DNA from: Flavobacterium beibuense | Lineage (GTDB): Bacteria > Bacteroidota > Bacteroidia > Flavobacteriales > Flavobacteriaceae | Assembly (NCBI RefSeq): GCF_004151245.1 | Contig: NZ_JUIW01000008.1 | Span: 186,001 to 250,000, forward strand | Reading direction: 5' to 3' | Length of the DNA stretch: 64,000 nt | Part shown: positions 26,290 through 34,071 of the stretch, one piece after another | How positions within the stretch are numbered: the stretch's first letter is position 1 | How the letters are laid out: every line of letters starts with the position of its first letter | The notes under the pieces: generated by a model | What the model was told of the DNA's origin: nothing | Database searches by the model: none | What the model saw: the letters and a program-made list of their open reading frames with translations, nothing else | Position numbers and translations under genes: made by a program

Positions 26290-27642
26290 ATGAAATACAT
26301 ATTTACTCTACTGTTCGCTTTGGCTTTAATAAGCTGTAGCGATGAAGCGGATGTTAAAGATGACATCCAGACAAGTCAGGAGGTTACCACTCCGGTATTC
26401 AATACAAAGGCTATAGGTTCTAAGGTTATGATGCAGGCCTTTTACTGGGATGTTCCGGCTGGGGGGACATGGTGGAATACGGTAAAAGGTAAAGTTCCTG
26501 CATGGAAAAACGCCGGTATAGATGCTATATGGCTGCCTCCTGCTACAAAGGCACAAAACGGCCCGTTTTCTATGGGGTATGATCCTTTTGATTATTTTGA
26601 TTTCGGTAGCTATAATCAAATGGGTAGTACGGAAACCCGCTTCGGTTCCCTATCGGAGATTCAGTCACTTATTTCTACAGCTCATTCAAACGGGGTAAGT
26701 GTTATAGCTGATATCGTTATTAATCACAACAGCGGTGGTGCTTCGCAGGCTAACCCTTTTACGGGGGGCAATACATGGACCAACTTTCAGCCTGCTTCAG
26801 GATTGTTTAATAGGTCTTATTATGATTTTCATCCTAATGATGTGCATTCCGGGGATTCAGGTTCGTTTGGCGGATATCCTGATTTGTGTCATGATAAACA
26901 ATATGTGCAGGACTGGTTGTACAACAACTCTAACTCTATAGCTAAATATTATAAGAATGTGATGGGGTTTGATGGCTGGCGTTTTGATTATGTAAAAGGT
27001 TTTGAACCGTGGGTGGTTAAGAATTTTAAAAATGCCGCAGGTGGTTTTGCTGTAGGGGAGTATTGGGATGGCAATGCGGCTACTTTAGAGTGGTGGGCTA
27101 ATCAGGCAGAAGCCAGTGCTTTTGACTTTGCGTGTTACTACAGGATGAGGGATGCTTTTATGGGTAATGATCTTACTCAGCTAAATGGAGATATGCTTTT
27201 AAAACGTAATTCCTATAAAGCTGTAACTTTTGTAGCTAACCATGATACGGATGAGATATATAATAATAAGTTACTGGCTTATGCTTATATAATGACTCAT
27301 GAAGGTTACCCTTGTGTATTTTACAGGGATTATGAAGAGTGGCTGGATAAAAATAAAATGAATAACCTTATATGGATACATAATAATAAGGCTTCGGGTA
27401 ACACAACTTATTTATATGCAGACAATGATGAGTATGTGGCGAGAAGAAACGGAAGTCCGGGGTTAGTAGTTTATATCAATAATAGTAATTCATGGCAGGA
27501 AAGATGGGTAGATACTAACTGGGCTAATACAGTTATAAAAGATTATACGGGTAATTCAGGTTGGGAGCCTACTACTCAAAGTGATACCTGGGTAAAAATT
27601 CAGGCGCCCCCTCATGGGTATACCATTTGGTCGGTAAAATAA
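26290..27642 (+). CDS. Alpha-amylase (GH13) lipoprotein
   Basis: Hydrolyses alpha-1,4-glucans. 450 residues, lipobox Cys at C16, so membrane-anchored and possibly surface exposed. The four GH13 regions are present: I DIVINH (141-146), II GWRFDYVKGF with nucleophile D233, III AVGEYWDG with acid/base E257, IV VANHDT with H318 and D319. The short C-terminal domain starts about residue 365. Compact size and MMQAFYWDV opening recall plant/bacterial liquefying-type amylases. It stands alone without susCD partners, but with a palindromic operator candidate upstream. Confidence 0.93.
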   Translation: MKYIFTLLFALALISCSDEADVKDDIQTSQEVTTPVFNTKAIGSKVMMQAFYWDVPAGGTWWNTVKGKVPAWKNAGIDAIWLPPATKAQNGPFSMGYDPFDYFDFGSYNQMGSTETRFGSLSEIQSLISTAHSNGVSVIADIVINHNSGGASQANPFTGGNTWTNFQPASGLFNRSYYDFHPNDVHSGDSGSFGGYPDLCHDKQYVQDWLYNNSNSIAKYYKNVMGFDGWRFDYVKGFEPWVVKNFKNAAGGFAVGEYWDGNAATLEWWANQAEASAFDFACYYRMRDAFMGNDLTQLNGDMLLKRNSYKAVTFVANHDTDEIYNNKLLAYAYIMTHEGYPCVFYRDYEEWLDKNKMNNLIWIHNNKASGNTTYLYADNDEYVARRNGSPGLVVYINNSNSWQERWVDTNWANTVIKDYTGNSGWEPTTQSDTWVKIQAPPHGYTIWSVK

Positions 27643-27652
27643 ATTTAAATAA

Positions 27653-27686
27653 TTGGTTTTTAATCAAAAAATATTTTATAAGTTTG
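27653..27686 (+). promoter_or_regulatory. rpsU promoter
   Basis: TTG (27653-27655), a 23-base spacer and exact TAAGTTTG (27679-27686). It predicts a leader of about 20 bases that consists mostly of the Shine-Dalgarno sequence. Confidence 0.55.
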
Positions 27687-27697
27687 CACCCTTAACG

Positions 27698-27707
27698 AGA
27701 GGAGGTG
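27698..27707 (+). promoter_or_regulatory. Exceptionally strong Shine-Dalgarno of rpsU
   Basis: AGAGGAGGTG, seven bases before the rpsU ATG. It pairs with the 16S anti-SD core over at least eight contiguous bases. Other genes in this window start with AT-rich leaders and no SD (tuf, secE, nusG, rplL, rpoB). In Flavobacterium the anti-SD is sequestered by bS21 and neighbours, so an SD here fits autogenous control by bS21. Confidence 0.85.
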
Positions 27708-27714
27708 TTATATT

Positions 27715-27909
27715 ATGTTGATTATACCAATTAAAGACGGAGAGAATATCGATAGAGCTCTAAAGCGCTACAAGAGAAAATTTGATAAAACAGGAGTTGT
27801 TAGACAACTAAGAAGTCGTCAGCAGTTCACGAAACCATCTGTTGTAAGAAGAGCTCAAATCCAGAAAGCAGCTTATATCCAAACATTAAGAGACTCTGTA
27901 GAGAACTAA
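27715..27909 (+). CDS. rpsU: 30S ribosomal protein bS21
   Basis: 64 residues, basic, with the bS21 core GENIDRALKRYKRKFDKTGVVRQLRSRQQF. It binds near the 3' end of 16S rRNA. In Bacteroidetes it helps occlude the anti-SD, so most mRNAs do not use SD pairing (known for F. johnsoniae). Its own mRNA has a near-perfect SD, unlike the rest of the window, consistent with feedback: ribosomes lacking bS21 expose the anti-SD and translate rpsU. Followed by a strong terminator. Confidence 0.96.
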   Translation: MLIIPIKDGENIDRALKRYKRKFDKTGVVRQLRSRQQFTKPSVVRRAQIQKAAYIQTLRDSVEN

Positions 27910-27931
27910 TTAATTTTTTGGATTTAAAATA

Positions 27932-27980
27932 ATAACCGTTAGCAGAAAAGTTCATTAACTTTGCTGTTAACGGTTTTTTT
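27932..27980 (+). terminator. rpsU terminator with nested xerC -7 box
   Basis: Outer arms AACCGTTA / TAACGGTT plus an inner CAG/CTG and AAAG/CTTT pairing, then seven T's. The 3' half holds TAACTTTG (27956-27963), an exact -7 consensus, so a transcript starting about 27969 would lack the 5' arm and could not form the hairpin. The T-run ends at the xerC ATG. Confidence 0.82.
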
Positions 27981-28883
27981 ATGATTAATTCTAAACAGGC
28001 ATATGCAGATTATCTTTTAAAGGAGAAGAATTATTCTCTTTTAACCCTTAAGGCTTATACTAATGATTTGTCTGAATTTGAATCATTTATCAAACAGGAT
28101 GATGAAAGTATGGAACTTGAAGATGTGGTTTATGCTCACATTAGGGGTTGGATAGTAAATTTGGTGGAGCAGGGGTTATCTAACCGCTCGGTAAACCGAA
28201 AGATATCTTCGCTTAAATCGTTTTACAAATTTTTACTTCGTGCAAAGCAGATTGAGATCAATCCGCTTCAAAAACACAAGTCGCTTAAAACAGAAAAAAA
28301 AATCCAGGTTCCTTTTTCTGAAAAAGAGCTTACTGCTGTGTATGAGGAAATGGAGTATGCCGATGATTTTGATGGTGTTAGGGACAGGCTTATTGTGGAG
28401 CTTTTTTATACAACAGGCATGCGTAGGGCAGAGCTTATTGGTCTAAAACTTAACTCCTATGATAAAGGTGGGCAGACTTTAAAGGTTTTAGGTAAGAGAA
28501 ATAAGGAGAGAATATTACCGGTTTTGAGCTGTACTGCTCAACTTATTACAAAATATCTTACAGAAAGAAATGAGCTTGAAAATATAGTAGACAGAGATGT
28601 GTTAATTTTAAACAGGAGGGGTCAAAAAGTGAGTGAATCTTTTGTTTATAGGTTAATAAATAGTTACTTTAGTGTTGTCTCTGCTAAGGTTAAAAAGAGT
28701 CCTCATGTGTTGCGTCATACTTTCGCTACACATTTACTCAATAACGGAGCAGATTTAAACTCAGTAAAAGAATTATTAGGTCACGCAAGTTTGTCTTCTA
28801 CTCAAATATACACGCACAGCAGTCTTGCGGAGCTTAAAAAAGTATATCAGGAAGCGCATCCCCGTAACCGAAATGATTCATAA
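27981..28883 (+). CDS. xerC: Tyrosine recombinase XerC/XerD type
   Basis: 300 residues. Resolves chromosome dimers at dif together with its partner Xer and FtsK. N-terminal SAM-like core-binding domain (1-100), catalytic domain with R148 (TTGMRRAE), K172, H242/R245 ([13 protein letters not shown]), H268 (LLGHAS) and nucleophile Y277 (QIYTH). XerC versus XerD cannot be settled from one sequence; the rpsU-xerC-hpf-tRNA-tuf order is the usual flavobacterial housekeeping context, so this is not a mobile-element integrase. The ATG directly follows the upstream T-run. Confidence 0.9.
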   Translation: MINSKQAYADYLLKEKNYSLLTLKAYTNDLSEFESFIKQDDESMELEDVVYAHIRGWIVNLVEQGLSNRSVNRKISSLKSFYKFLLRAKQIEINPLQKHKSLKTEKKIQVPFSEKELTAVYEEMEYADDFDGVRDRLIVELFYTTGMRRAELIGLKLNSYDKGGQTLKVLGKRNKERILPVLSCTAQLITKYLTERNELENIVDRDVLILNRRGQKVSESFVYRLINSYFSVVSAKVKKSPHVLRHTFATHLLNNGADLNSVKELLGHASLSSTQIYTHSSLAELKKVYQEAHPRNRNDS

Positions 28884-28910
28884 TGTTTAACTATTTTAAA
28901 AGTTATGTTT

Positions 28911-29213
28911 ATGAAAGTAAATGTTCATGCAGTCAACTTTAATGTTGACAGAAAACTGGTTGGCTATGTTCAGGAAAAATTGGATAAGCTTGATAAGTAT
29001 TATGACAGAGTTGTATGTTCTGATGTGTTTTTTAAACTGGATAATACGAGTGCAAAAATTAATAAGATTGCAGAGCTTAAAGTTAGTGTTCCCGGAGACG
29101 AATTTGTAGTCAAAAAACAGTGTAAGACATTTGAGGAGGCTGTAATGTTAGCGGCTGATTCCATGGAGCGTTTATTGGTGAAAAGAAAACAAAAAGTAAG
29201 AGCGCATTCATAA
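28911..29213 (+). CDS. hpf: Ribosome hibernation-promoting factor (short form)
   Basis: 100 residues from the ATG at 28911 (another ATG two codons earlier at 28905). HPF/RaiA fold: MKVNVHAVNFNVDRKLVGYVQEKLDKLDKYYDRV, then NKIAELKVSVPGDEFVVKKQCKTFEEAVMLAADSMERLLVKRKQK. It binds the 30S decoding centre in stationary phase. There is no long C-terminal dimerisation domain. It lies 27 bases after xerC, probably co-transcribed. Confidence 0.92.
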   Translation: MKVNVHAVNFNVDRKLVGYVQEKLDKLDKYYDRVVCSDVFFKLDNTSAKINKIAELKVSVPGDEFVVKKQCKTFEEAVMLAADSMERLLVKRKQKVRAHS

Positions 29214-29237
29214 CTGAAAAAAAAGTTCAAAAATGTT

Positions 29238-29266
29238 TTGATTAAAATAAAAAATCTATACATTTG
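29238..29266 (+). promoter_or_regulatory. Promoter of the tRNA-tuf operon
   Basis: TTG (29238-29240), an 18-base spacer and exact TACATTTG (29259-29266). Drives tRNA-Thr, tRNA-Tyr, tRNA-Thr and tuf. A terminator hairpin begins three bases downstream. Confidence 0.65.
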
Positions 29267-29268
29267 CA

Positions 29269-29295
29269 GTCCGTTAGAAATAGCGGACTTTTTTT
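29269..29295 (+). terminator. Hairpin and T-run at the start of the tRNA-tuf transcript
   Basis: Eight-pair stem GTCCGTTA / TAGCGGAC (one G-T) with a GAAA tetraloop, then seven T's. It probably ends transcription from xerC-hpf. The tRNA promoter lies just upstream, with its expected start inside the 5' arm, so its own transcript should carry only part of the stem. Confidence 0.75.
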
Positions 29296-29305
29296 ATTCT
29301 AAGTT

Positions 29306-29379
29306 GCCGGTGTAGCTCAGCTGGCTAGAGCAGCTGATTTGTAATCAGCAGGTCGTGGGTTCGAGTCCCTCCATCGGCT
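29306..29379 (+). tRNA. tRNA-Thr (TGT)
   Basis: 74 bases; acceptor GCCGGTG pairs with CATCGGC, anticodon stem GCTGA/TCAGC with loop TTTGTAA giving anticodon TGT, T-loop TTCGAGT. CCA is not encoded. Confidence 0.95.
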
Positions 29380-29415
29380 CAAAGTTTTTTGAAAAGCAAC
29401 TGAAGATAAAGGTTA

Positions 29416-29496
29416 GGGGAGATACTCAAGCGGCCAACGAGGACGGACTGTAAATCCGTTGGGAAACCTTCGCAGGTTCGAATCCTGCTCTCCCCA
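29416..29496 (+). tRNA. tRNA-Tyr (GTA)
   Basis: 81 bases with a long variable arm (class II), acceptor GGGGAGA/TCTCCCC, anticodon loop CTGTAAA giving GTA, discriminator A. CCA is not encoded. Confidence 0.95.
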
Positions 29497-29524
29497 CTAA
29501 CTTTAAGCGAGAGCTTAGGATTAA

Positions 29525-29596
29525 GCCGGTGTAGCTCAGGGGTAGAGTGCTTCCTTGGTAAGGAAGAGGTCACGGGTTCAAATCCCGTCATTGGCT
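29525..29596 (+). tRNA. tRNA-Thr (GGT)
   Basis: 72 bases; acceptor GCCGGTG/CATTGGC, anticodon stem CTTCC/GGAAG with loop TTGGTAA giving GGT. It occupies the thrT position just before tuf. The 28 bases between tRNA-Tyr and this gene hold no tRNA-Gly. Confidence 0.95.
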
Positions 29597-29652
29597 CAAT
29601 ATTAGTAAAAATTTGAACACTAATTATATAACTAAGATTAAATTATTAAATC

Positions 29653-30840
29653 ATGGCAAAGGAAACTTTTGATCGTTCCAAACCGCACTTGAATATTGGT
29701 ACTATTGGACACGTTGACCACGGAAAAACAACTTTGACTGCTGCTATTACTAAAGTATTAGCTGATGCAGGTCTTTCTGAAGCAAGATCATTTGATCAAA
29801 TTGATAATGCTCCTGAAGAAAAAGAAAGGGGTATTACTATTAATACATCTCACGTAGAGTACGCTACTGCTAACCGTCACTACGCTCACGTTGACTGTCC
29901 AGGTCACGCGGATTACGTTAAGAACATGGTTACTGGTGCTGCTCAGATGGACGGTGCTATTCTTGTAGTTGCTGCTACAGATGGTCCAATGCCACAAACT
30001 CGTGAGCACATCCTTCTAGGTCGTCAGGTAGGTGTTCCAAGAATCGTTGTATTCATGAACAAAGTGGATATGGTTGATGATGCTGAGCTACTTGAGCTAG
30101 TAGAGATGGAAATCCGTGACCTATTATCATTCTATCAGTATGATGGTGATAACGGTCCTGTAATTAAAGGTTCTGCTCTAGGTGCACTTAACGGTGAGCC
30201 AAAATGGGTTGATACTGTTATGGAGCTTATGGATGCAGTTGATAACTGGATCGAAGAGCCGGTACGTGATAGAGAGAAGCCATTCCTTATGCCTGTTGAA
30301 GACGTATTCACAATCACTGGTCGTGGTACTGTTGCTACAGGTCGTATCGAAACTGGTGTTGCTAACACAGGTGATCCTGTAGAAATCATTGGTATGGGTG
30401 CTGACAAATTGACATCTACTATTACAGGTGTTGAGATGTTCCGTAAAATCCTTGACAGAGGTGAAGCTGGTGATAACGTAGGTCTACTTCTTCGTGGTAT
30501 AGATAAAGCTGATATCCGTCGTGGTATGGTTATCTGTAAGCCAGGATCAGTTAAGCCTCACGCTAAATTCAAAGCAGAGGTTTATATCCTTAAAAAAGAA
30601 GAAGGTGGTCGTCACACTCCATTCCATAACAACTACCGTCCTCAGTTCTACGTTCGTACAACTGACGTAACAGGTACTATTAACTTACCTGCAGGTGTTG
30701 AGATGGTTATGCCTGGTGATAACCTTACTATTGATGTACAATTACTTAGTCCAATCGCTCTAAGCGTAGGTCTACGTTTCGCTATCCGTGAGGGTGGTAG
30801 AACTGTAGGTGCTGGTCAGGTTACTGAAATTCTAGACTAA
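29653..30840 (+). CDS. tuf: Translation elongation factor EF-Tu
   Basis: GTPase delivering aminoacyl-tRNA to the ribosome. 395 residues. G1 motif GHVDHGKT at 19-26, G3 DCPGHAD, G4 NKVD; the [15 protein letters not shown] domain 2 segment and [21 protein letters not shown] of domain 3 are present. Strongly biased codons (C-ending for Asn, Phe, Tyr, His) fit very high expression. Preceded by three tRNA genes in the same transcript and followed by a hairpin at 30863-30889. No SD before the ATG. Confidence 0.98.
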   Translation: MAKETFDRSKPHLNIGTIGHVDHGKTTLTAAITKVLADAGLSEARSFDQIDNAPEEKERGITINTSHVEYATANRHYAHVDCPGHADYVKNMVTGAAQMDGAILVVAATDGPMPQTREHILLGRQVGVPRIVVFMNKVDMVDDAELLELVEMEIRDLLSFYQYDGDNGPVIKGSALGALNGEPKWVDTVMELMDAVDNWIEEPVRDREKPFLMPVEDVFTITGRGTVATGRIETGVANTGDPVEIIGMGADKLTSTITGVEMFRKILDRGEAGDNVGLLLRGIDKADIRRGMVICKPGSVKPHAKFKAEVYILKKEEGGRHTPFHNNYRPQFYVRTTDVTGTINLPAGVEMVMPGDNLTIDVQLLSPIALSVGLRFAIREGGRTVGAGQVTEILD

Positions 30841-30857
30841 TTTATTAGTTAAATAAT

Positions 30858-30893
30858 AAAAGGCCGGCAGTGCTTTTGTAACTGCCGGCTTTT
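30858..30893 (+). terminator. Terminator after tuf
   Basis: Nine-pair GC-rich stem GCCGGCAGT / ACTGCCGGC followed by four T's. The short T-run may allow read-through into tRNA-Trp-secE. Confidence 0.75.
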
Positions 30894-30900
30894 ATAACAA

Positions 30901-30971
30901 ACGGGCGTAGTTCAAGGGTAGAATAGCGGTCTCCAAAACCGTTGATGGGGGTTCGAATCCCTCCGCCCGTG
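30901..30971 (+). tRNA. tRNA-Trp (CCA)
   Basis: 71 bases; acceptor ACGGGCG/CGCCCGT, discriminator G, anticodon loop CTCCAAA giving CCA. CCA end not encoded. Conserved position just before secE. Confidence 0.95.
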
Positions 30972-30987
30972 CAAAAAACGAAATTAT

Positions 30988-31185
30988 ATGGCAAAGGTTA
31001 CCAATTATATATCAGAAGCATTTACTGAGTTAAAGACAAATGTAACGTGGCCTGAATGGTCAGAAGTACAGCGATTAACTATTATTGTTGCTGTTTTTTC
31101 TATACTTTTTGCTTTAGCAACATTTGCAGTTGATAGAGGGTTTGAAGTTGTTGTTGCGAGAATTTATGATTTCTTAAAAAATTAA
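30988..31185 (+). CDS. secE: Preprotein translocase subunit SecE
   Basis: 65 residues, single-membrane-segment form. N-terminal amphipathic YISEAFTELKTNVTWPEWSEVQR is the SecE cytoplasmic clamp, followed by one transmembrane helix (about 28-48). Stabilises SecY in the translocon. It starts 16 bases after tRNA-Trp and is followed by nusG after 10 bases. Confidence 0.95.
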   Translation: MAKVTNYISEAFTELKTNVTWPEWSEVQRLTIIVAVFSILFALATFAVDRGFEVVVARIYDFLKN

Positions 31186-31195
31186 TTTTATTACG

Positions 31196-31747
31196 ATGAC
31201 TGATAACAATGTCAAAAAATGGTATGTGGTTAGAGCGGTAAGCGGTCAGGAAAATAAAGTTAAAAACTACATCGAAACTGAGATAAGCCGTTTAGGTATG
31301 GCTGATTATGTTTCTCAGGTACTTGTTCCTACTGAAAAAGTAGTACAGGTTAGAGATGGTAAGAAAATTAGCAAAGACAGAGTTTATTTTCCGGGATATG
31401 TTATGATTGAAGCAAATCTAACCGGAGAAATACCTCATATAATTAAGTCAATTTCCGGAGTTATTGGTTTCCTTGGTGAAACTAAAGGCGGAGACGCTGT
31501 GCCGTTACGTCTTTCGGAAGTTAACAGGATGCTGGGTAAAGTAGACGAACTTTCTGTTAAGACAGATAACGTTGCGATACCTTATGTAGTAGGTGAAACA
31601 GTTAAAGTTATCGACGGGCCGTTTAACGGATTTAACGGTACAGTTGAGAAGGTTAACGAAGATAAGCGTAAGCTTGAGGTGATGGTGAAGATTTTTGGAA
31701 GAAAGACACCATTGGAGTTAAGCTTTATGCAGGTTGAAAAAGTATAA
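31196..31747 (+). CDS. nusG: Transcription elongation/antitermination factor NusG
   Basis: 183 residues. NGN domain (KKWYVVRAVSGQENKVKNYIE ... RVYFPGYVMIE) and C-terminal KOW domain (VIDGPFNGFNGTVEKVNEDKRKLEVMVKIFGR). Binds RNA polymerase and links it to the ribosome or Rho. Part of the secE-nusG-rplKAJL-rpoBC block. Confidence 0.97.
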   Translation: MTDNNVKKWYVVRAVSGQENKVKNYIETEISRLGMADYVSQVLVPTEKVVQVRDGKKISKDRVYFPGYVMIEANLTGEIPHIIKSISGVIGFLGETKGGDAVPLRLSEVNRMLGKVDELSVKTDNVAIPYVVGETVKVIDGPFNGFNGTVEKVNEDKRKLEVMVKIFGRKTPLELSFMQVEKV

Positions 31748-31771
31748 TTTTTGTTACACTAATATATAAAT

Positions 31772-31800
31772 CACATCATTCGCTTCCAAATGAAGATGTG
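31772..31800 (+). promoter_or_regulatory. Hairpin in the rplK leader, candidate L1 operator
   Basis: Outer pairs CACAT/ATGTG and inner pairs CTTC/GAAG around a CCAAAT-type loop, with a six-base unpaired insert on the 5' side only. An asymmetric internal loop in a stem before rplK is where L1 feedback sites are found in other bacteria. No T-run follows, so it is not a terminator. Confidence 0.3.
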
Positions 31801-31817
31801 CTAAATCTTTTAAAGAA

Positions 31818-32255
31818 ATGGCTAAAGAAATTAGTAAAGTAGTTAAACTACAAGTTAAGGGAGGTGCTGCGAATCCTTCGCCACCGGTTGGACCTGCTTT
31901 GGGGGCTGCTGGAGTTAACATCATGGAGTTCTGTAAGCAATTTAATGCTAGAACTCAGGATAAACCAGGCAAAGTATTACCAGTACAAATTACTGTGTAT
32001 AAAGACAAGTCTTTTGAATTTGTTGTTAAAACGCCACCTGCAGCTATTCAATTATTAGAAGCTGCTAAGTTAAAGTCGGGTTCTGGTGAACCAAACCGTA
32101 AGAAAGTAGCTAGTGTTACTTGGGATCAAATTAGAGCTATTGCAGAAGACAAAATGGCTGACCTAAATGCATTCACTATTGAGAAAGCAATGAGTATGGT
32201 TGCCGGTACTGCAAGATCTATGGGTATAACAGTATCAGGAACAGCTCCTTTTTAA
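31818..32255 (+). CDS. rplK: 50S ribosomal protein uL11
   Basis: 145 residues, with the [35 protein letters not shown]-terminal domain and the C-terminal rRNA-binding domain ([29 protein letters not shown]). Part of the GTPase-associated centre of the 50S subunit. The 70-base leader holds a candidate L1 feedback hairpin. Confidence 0.97.
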   Translation: MAKEISKVVKLQVKGGAANPSPPVGPALGAAGVNIMEFCKQFNARTQDKPGKVLPVQITVYKDKSFEFVVKTPPAAIQLLEAAKLKSGSGEPNRKKVASVTWDQIRAIAEDKMADLNAFTIEKAMSMVAGTARSMGITVSGTAPF

Positions 32256-32276
32256 TCGTAAAAAGAAAAAAAAGAC

Positions 32277-32966
32277 ATGGCAAAATTGACAAAAAAACAA
32301 AAAGAGGCTGCTTCAAAAATTGAAAAGAACAAGCTGTATTCTCTGAAAGATGCTTCTGCATTAATCAAAACAGTTGCTTCTGCAAAATTTGATGAGTCTG
32401 TTGATATCGCAGTACGTTTGGGTGTAGATCCTAGGAAAGCGAATCAAATGGTTAGAGGGGTTGTTACATTACCACACGGTACAGGTAAAGACGTTAGAGT
32501 ACTTGCATTAGTAACTCCTGATAAAGAAGCTGAAGCTAAGGCTGCTGGTGCAGACCACGTAGGTTTAGATGACTACCTTCAAAAAATTAAAGACGGTTGG
32601 ACAGATGTTGATGTTATCATTACTATGCCAAGCGTTATGGGTAAACTGGGTCCGTTAGGTAGAGTTTTAGGTCCAAGAGGTTTAATGCCTAATCCTAAAA
32701 CAGGTACCGTAACTATGGACGTTGCAAAAGCTGTTCAGGAAGTGAAAGCTGGTAAAATTGACTTTAAAGTTGATAAAACCGGTATTGTTCACGCCGGAAT
32801 CGGAAAAGTATCTTTTGATGCTGACAAGATTTCTGAGAACGCTCACGAAATTATTCAAACATTAATCAAATTAAAACCAACTGCAGCAAAAGGTACTTAC
32901 ATTAAGAGTATTCACATCTCTAGTACTATGAGTCCTGCTATTGCTTTAGATCCTAAGGCGGTATAA
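32277..32966 (+). CDS. rplA: 50S ribosomal protein uL1
   Basis: 229 residues, standard length. [12 protein letters not shown] and [21 protein letters not shown] are family signatures. Forms the L1 stalk and in many bacteria represses its own rplK-rplA mRNA. It lies 21 bases after rplK. Confidence 0.97.
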   Translation: MAKLTKKQKEAASKIEKNKLYSLKDASALIKTVASAKFDESVDIAVRLGVDPRKANQMVRGVVTLPHGTGKDVRVLALVTPDKEAEAKAAGADHVGLDDYLQKIKDGWTDVDVIITMPSVMGKLGPLGRVLGPRGLMPNPKTGTVTMDVAKAVQEVKAGKIDFKVDKTGIVHAGIGKVSFDADKISENAHEIIQTLIKLKPTAAKGTYIKSIHISSTMSPAIALDPKAV

Positions 32967-32988
32967 TTGGTAGTTAAAAAGTTTTATT

Positions 32989-33504
32989 ATGACCAGAGAA
33001 GAAAAATCAAGAGTTATTGAAGATTTAACTGCACAGTTAACCGGTTCAAATGTGATCTATCTTGCAGATATATCGGGCCTTGATGCAGAAACTACTTCAA
33101 ACTTAAGAAGAGCTTGCTTTAAAGCAGGTATCAAGTTAGAGGTTGTTAAAAATACTCTTATTGAGAAAGCAATGGAGTCTTCTGAAAATAACTATGGTGA
33201 ATTACCATCGATATTAAAAGGAAACACTTCCATTATGTTTGCTGAAGTAGGAAATGCTCCTGCTAAAGTAATCAAAGAATTCCGTAAAAAATCTGATAAG
33301 CCTTTATTAAAAGGAGCTTACATTAATGAGGCGGTATTTATCGGCGACAACCAGTTAGATTCTCTTGTTGCTCTTAAATCTAAAGAAGAAGTTATCGGAG
33401 ACATCATCGGATTACTTCAATCGCCTGCTAAAAATGTTGTTTCTGCTCTTAAATCAGGTGGAGGCAAGATTGCGGGTATTGTTAAAACATTATCTGAAAG
33501 ATAA
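32989..33504 (+). CDS. rplJ: 50S ribosomal protein uL10
   Basis: 171 residues. N-terminal rRNA-binding domain (LTAQLTGSNVIYLADISGLDAETTSNLRRACFKAGIKLEVVKNTLIEKAM) and a C-terminal helix that holds L7/L12 dimers. It lies 22 bases after rplA, with no room for the long L10 leader seen in some phyla. Confidence 0.97.
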   Translation: MTREEKSRVIEDLTAQLTGSNVIYLADISGLDAETTSNLRRACFKAGIKLEVVKNTLIEKAMESSENNYGELPSILKGNTSIMFAEVGNAPAKVIKEFRKKSDKPLLKGAYINEAVFIGDNQLDSLVALKSKEEVIGDIIGLLQSPAKNVVSALKSGGGKIAGIVKTLSER

Positions 33505-33567
33505 TAACCAACGCGAGTACGCACTTAATAAATTATATATTTTAAAAACTATTTAAAACGATAGAAA

Positions 33568-33945
33568 ATGGCAGATTTAAAACAATTCGCAGAACAATTA
33601 GTTAACTTAACAGTTAAAGAAGTTAACGAACTAGCTACAATATTAAAAGATGAGTATGGTATCGAGCCTGCAGCTGCTGCTGTAGCTGTTGCTGGTCCTG
33701 CAGGTGGTGCTGGTGCTGAGGCTGCTGCTGAGCAAACAGAATTCACTGTAGTACTTAAAGATGCTGGTGCTTCTAAATTAGCTGTTGTTAAAGCTGTAAA
33801 AGAACTTACTGGTCTAGGTCTTAAAGAGGCTAAAGATCTTGTAGATTCTGCTCCTGCAAACGTAAAAGAAGGTGTTGCTAAAGACGAGGCTGAAGGTCTT
33901 AAAAAATCTTTAGAAGAAGCTGGAGCTGTAGTTGAGCTTAAATAA
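33568..33945 (+). CDS. rplL: 50S ribosomal protein bL12
   Basis: 125 residues: N-terminal dimerisation domain, an Ala/Gly-rich flexible hinge (about 33-54) and the C-terminal factor-binding domain ([36 protein letters not shown]). Recruits translation GTPases. The 123 bases between rplL and rpoB hold two inverted repeats. Confidence 0.97.
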   Translation: MADLKQFAEQLVNLTVKEVNELATILKDEYGIEPAAAAVAVAGPAGGAGAEAAAEQTEFTVVLKDAGASKLAVVKAVKELTGLGLKEAKDLVDSAPANVKEGVAKDEAEGLKKSLEEAGAVVELK

Positions 33946-33968
33946 GCAGACTTCGGTTTGAAAACCTA

Positions 33969-34012
33969 GGTTTAGGCCTTGAGAAAATCTCTCAAAGGCC
34001 TAAACCATTTTT
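33969..34012 (+). terminator. Terminator/attenuator between rplL and rpoB
   Basis: A long stem GGTTTAGGCC...GAGA / TCTC...GGCCTAAACC followed by ATTTTT. With rpoB in the same orientation this probably acts as a partial terminator, setting the ribosomal-protein to polymerase ratio. Confidence 0.75.
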
Positions 34013-34031
34013 CGTATAATAACATTATACG
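34013..34031 (+). repeat. Second inverted repeat in the rplL-rpoB gap
   Basis: CGTATAAT and ATTATACG separated by three bases, immediately after the attenuator T-run and 41 bases before rpoB. No T-run follows. It could be an mRNA processing or protein-binding site. Confidence 0.5.
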
Positions 34032-34071
34032 CTTTCTTATTAAACTTTTTTAATCAAAATTTTGTCCATTG

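Noticed and set aside
27981-28883. Tyrosine recombinase as the integrase of a mobile element
   Set aside because: Neighbours are rpsU and hpf in the standard housekeeping order and no att repeats or cargo genes are present.
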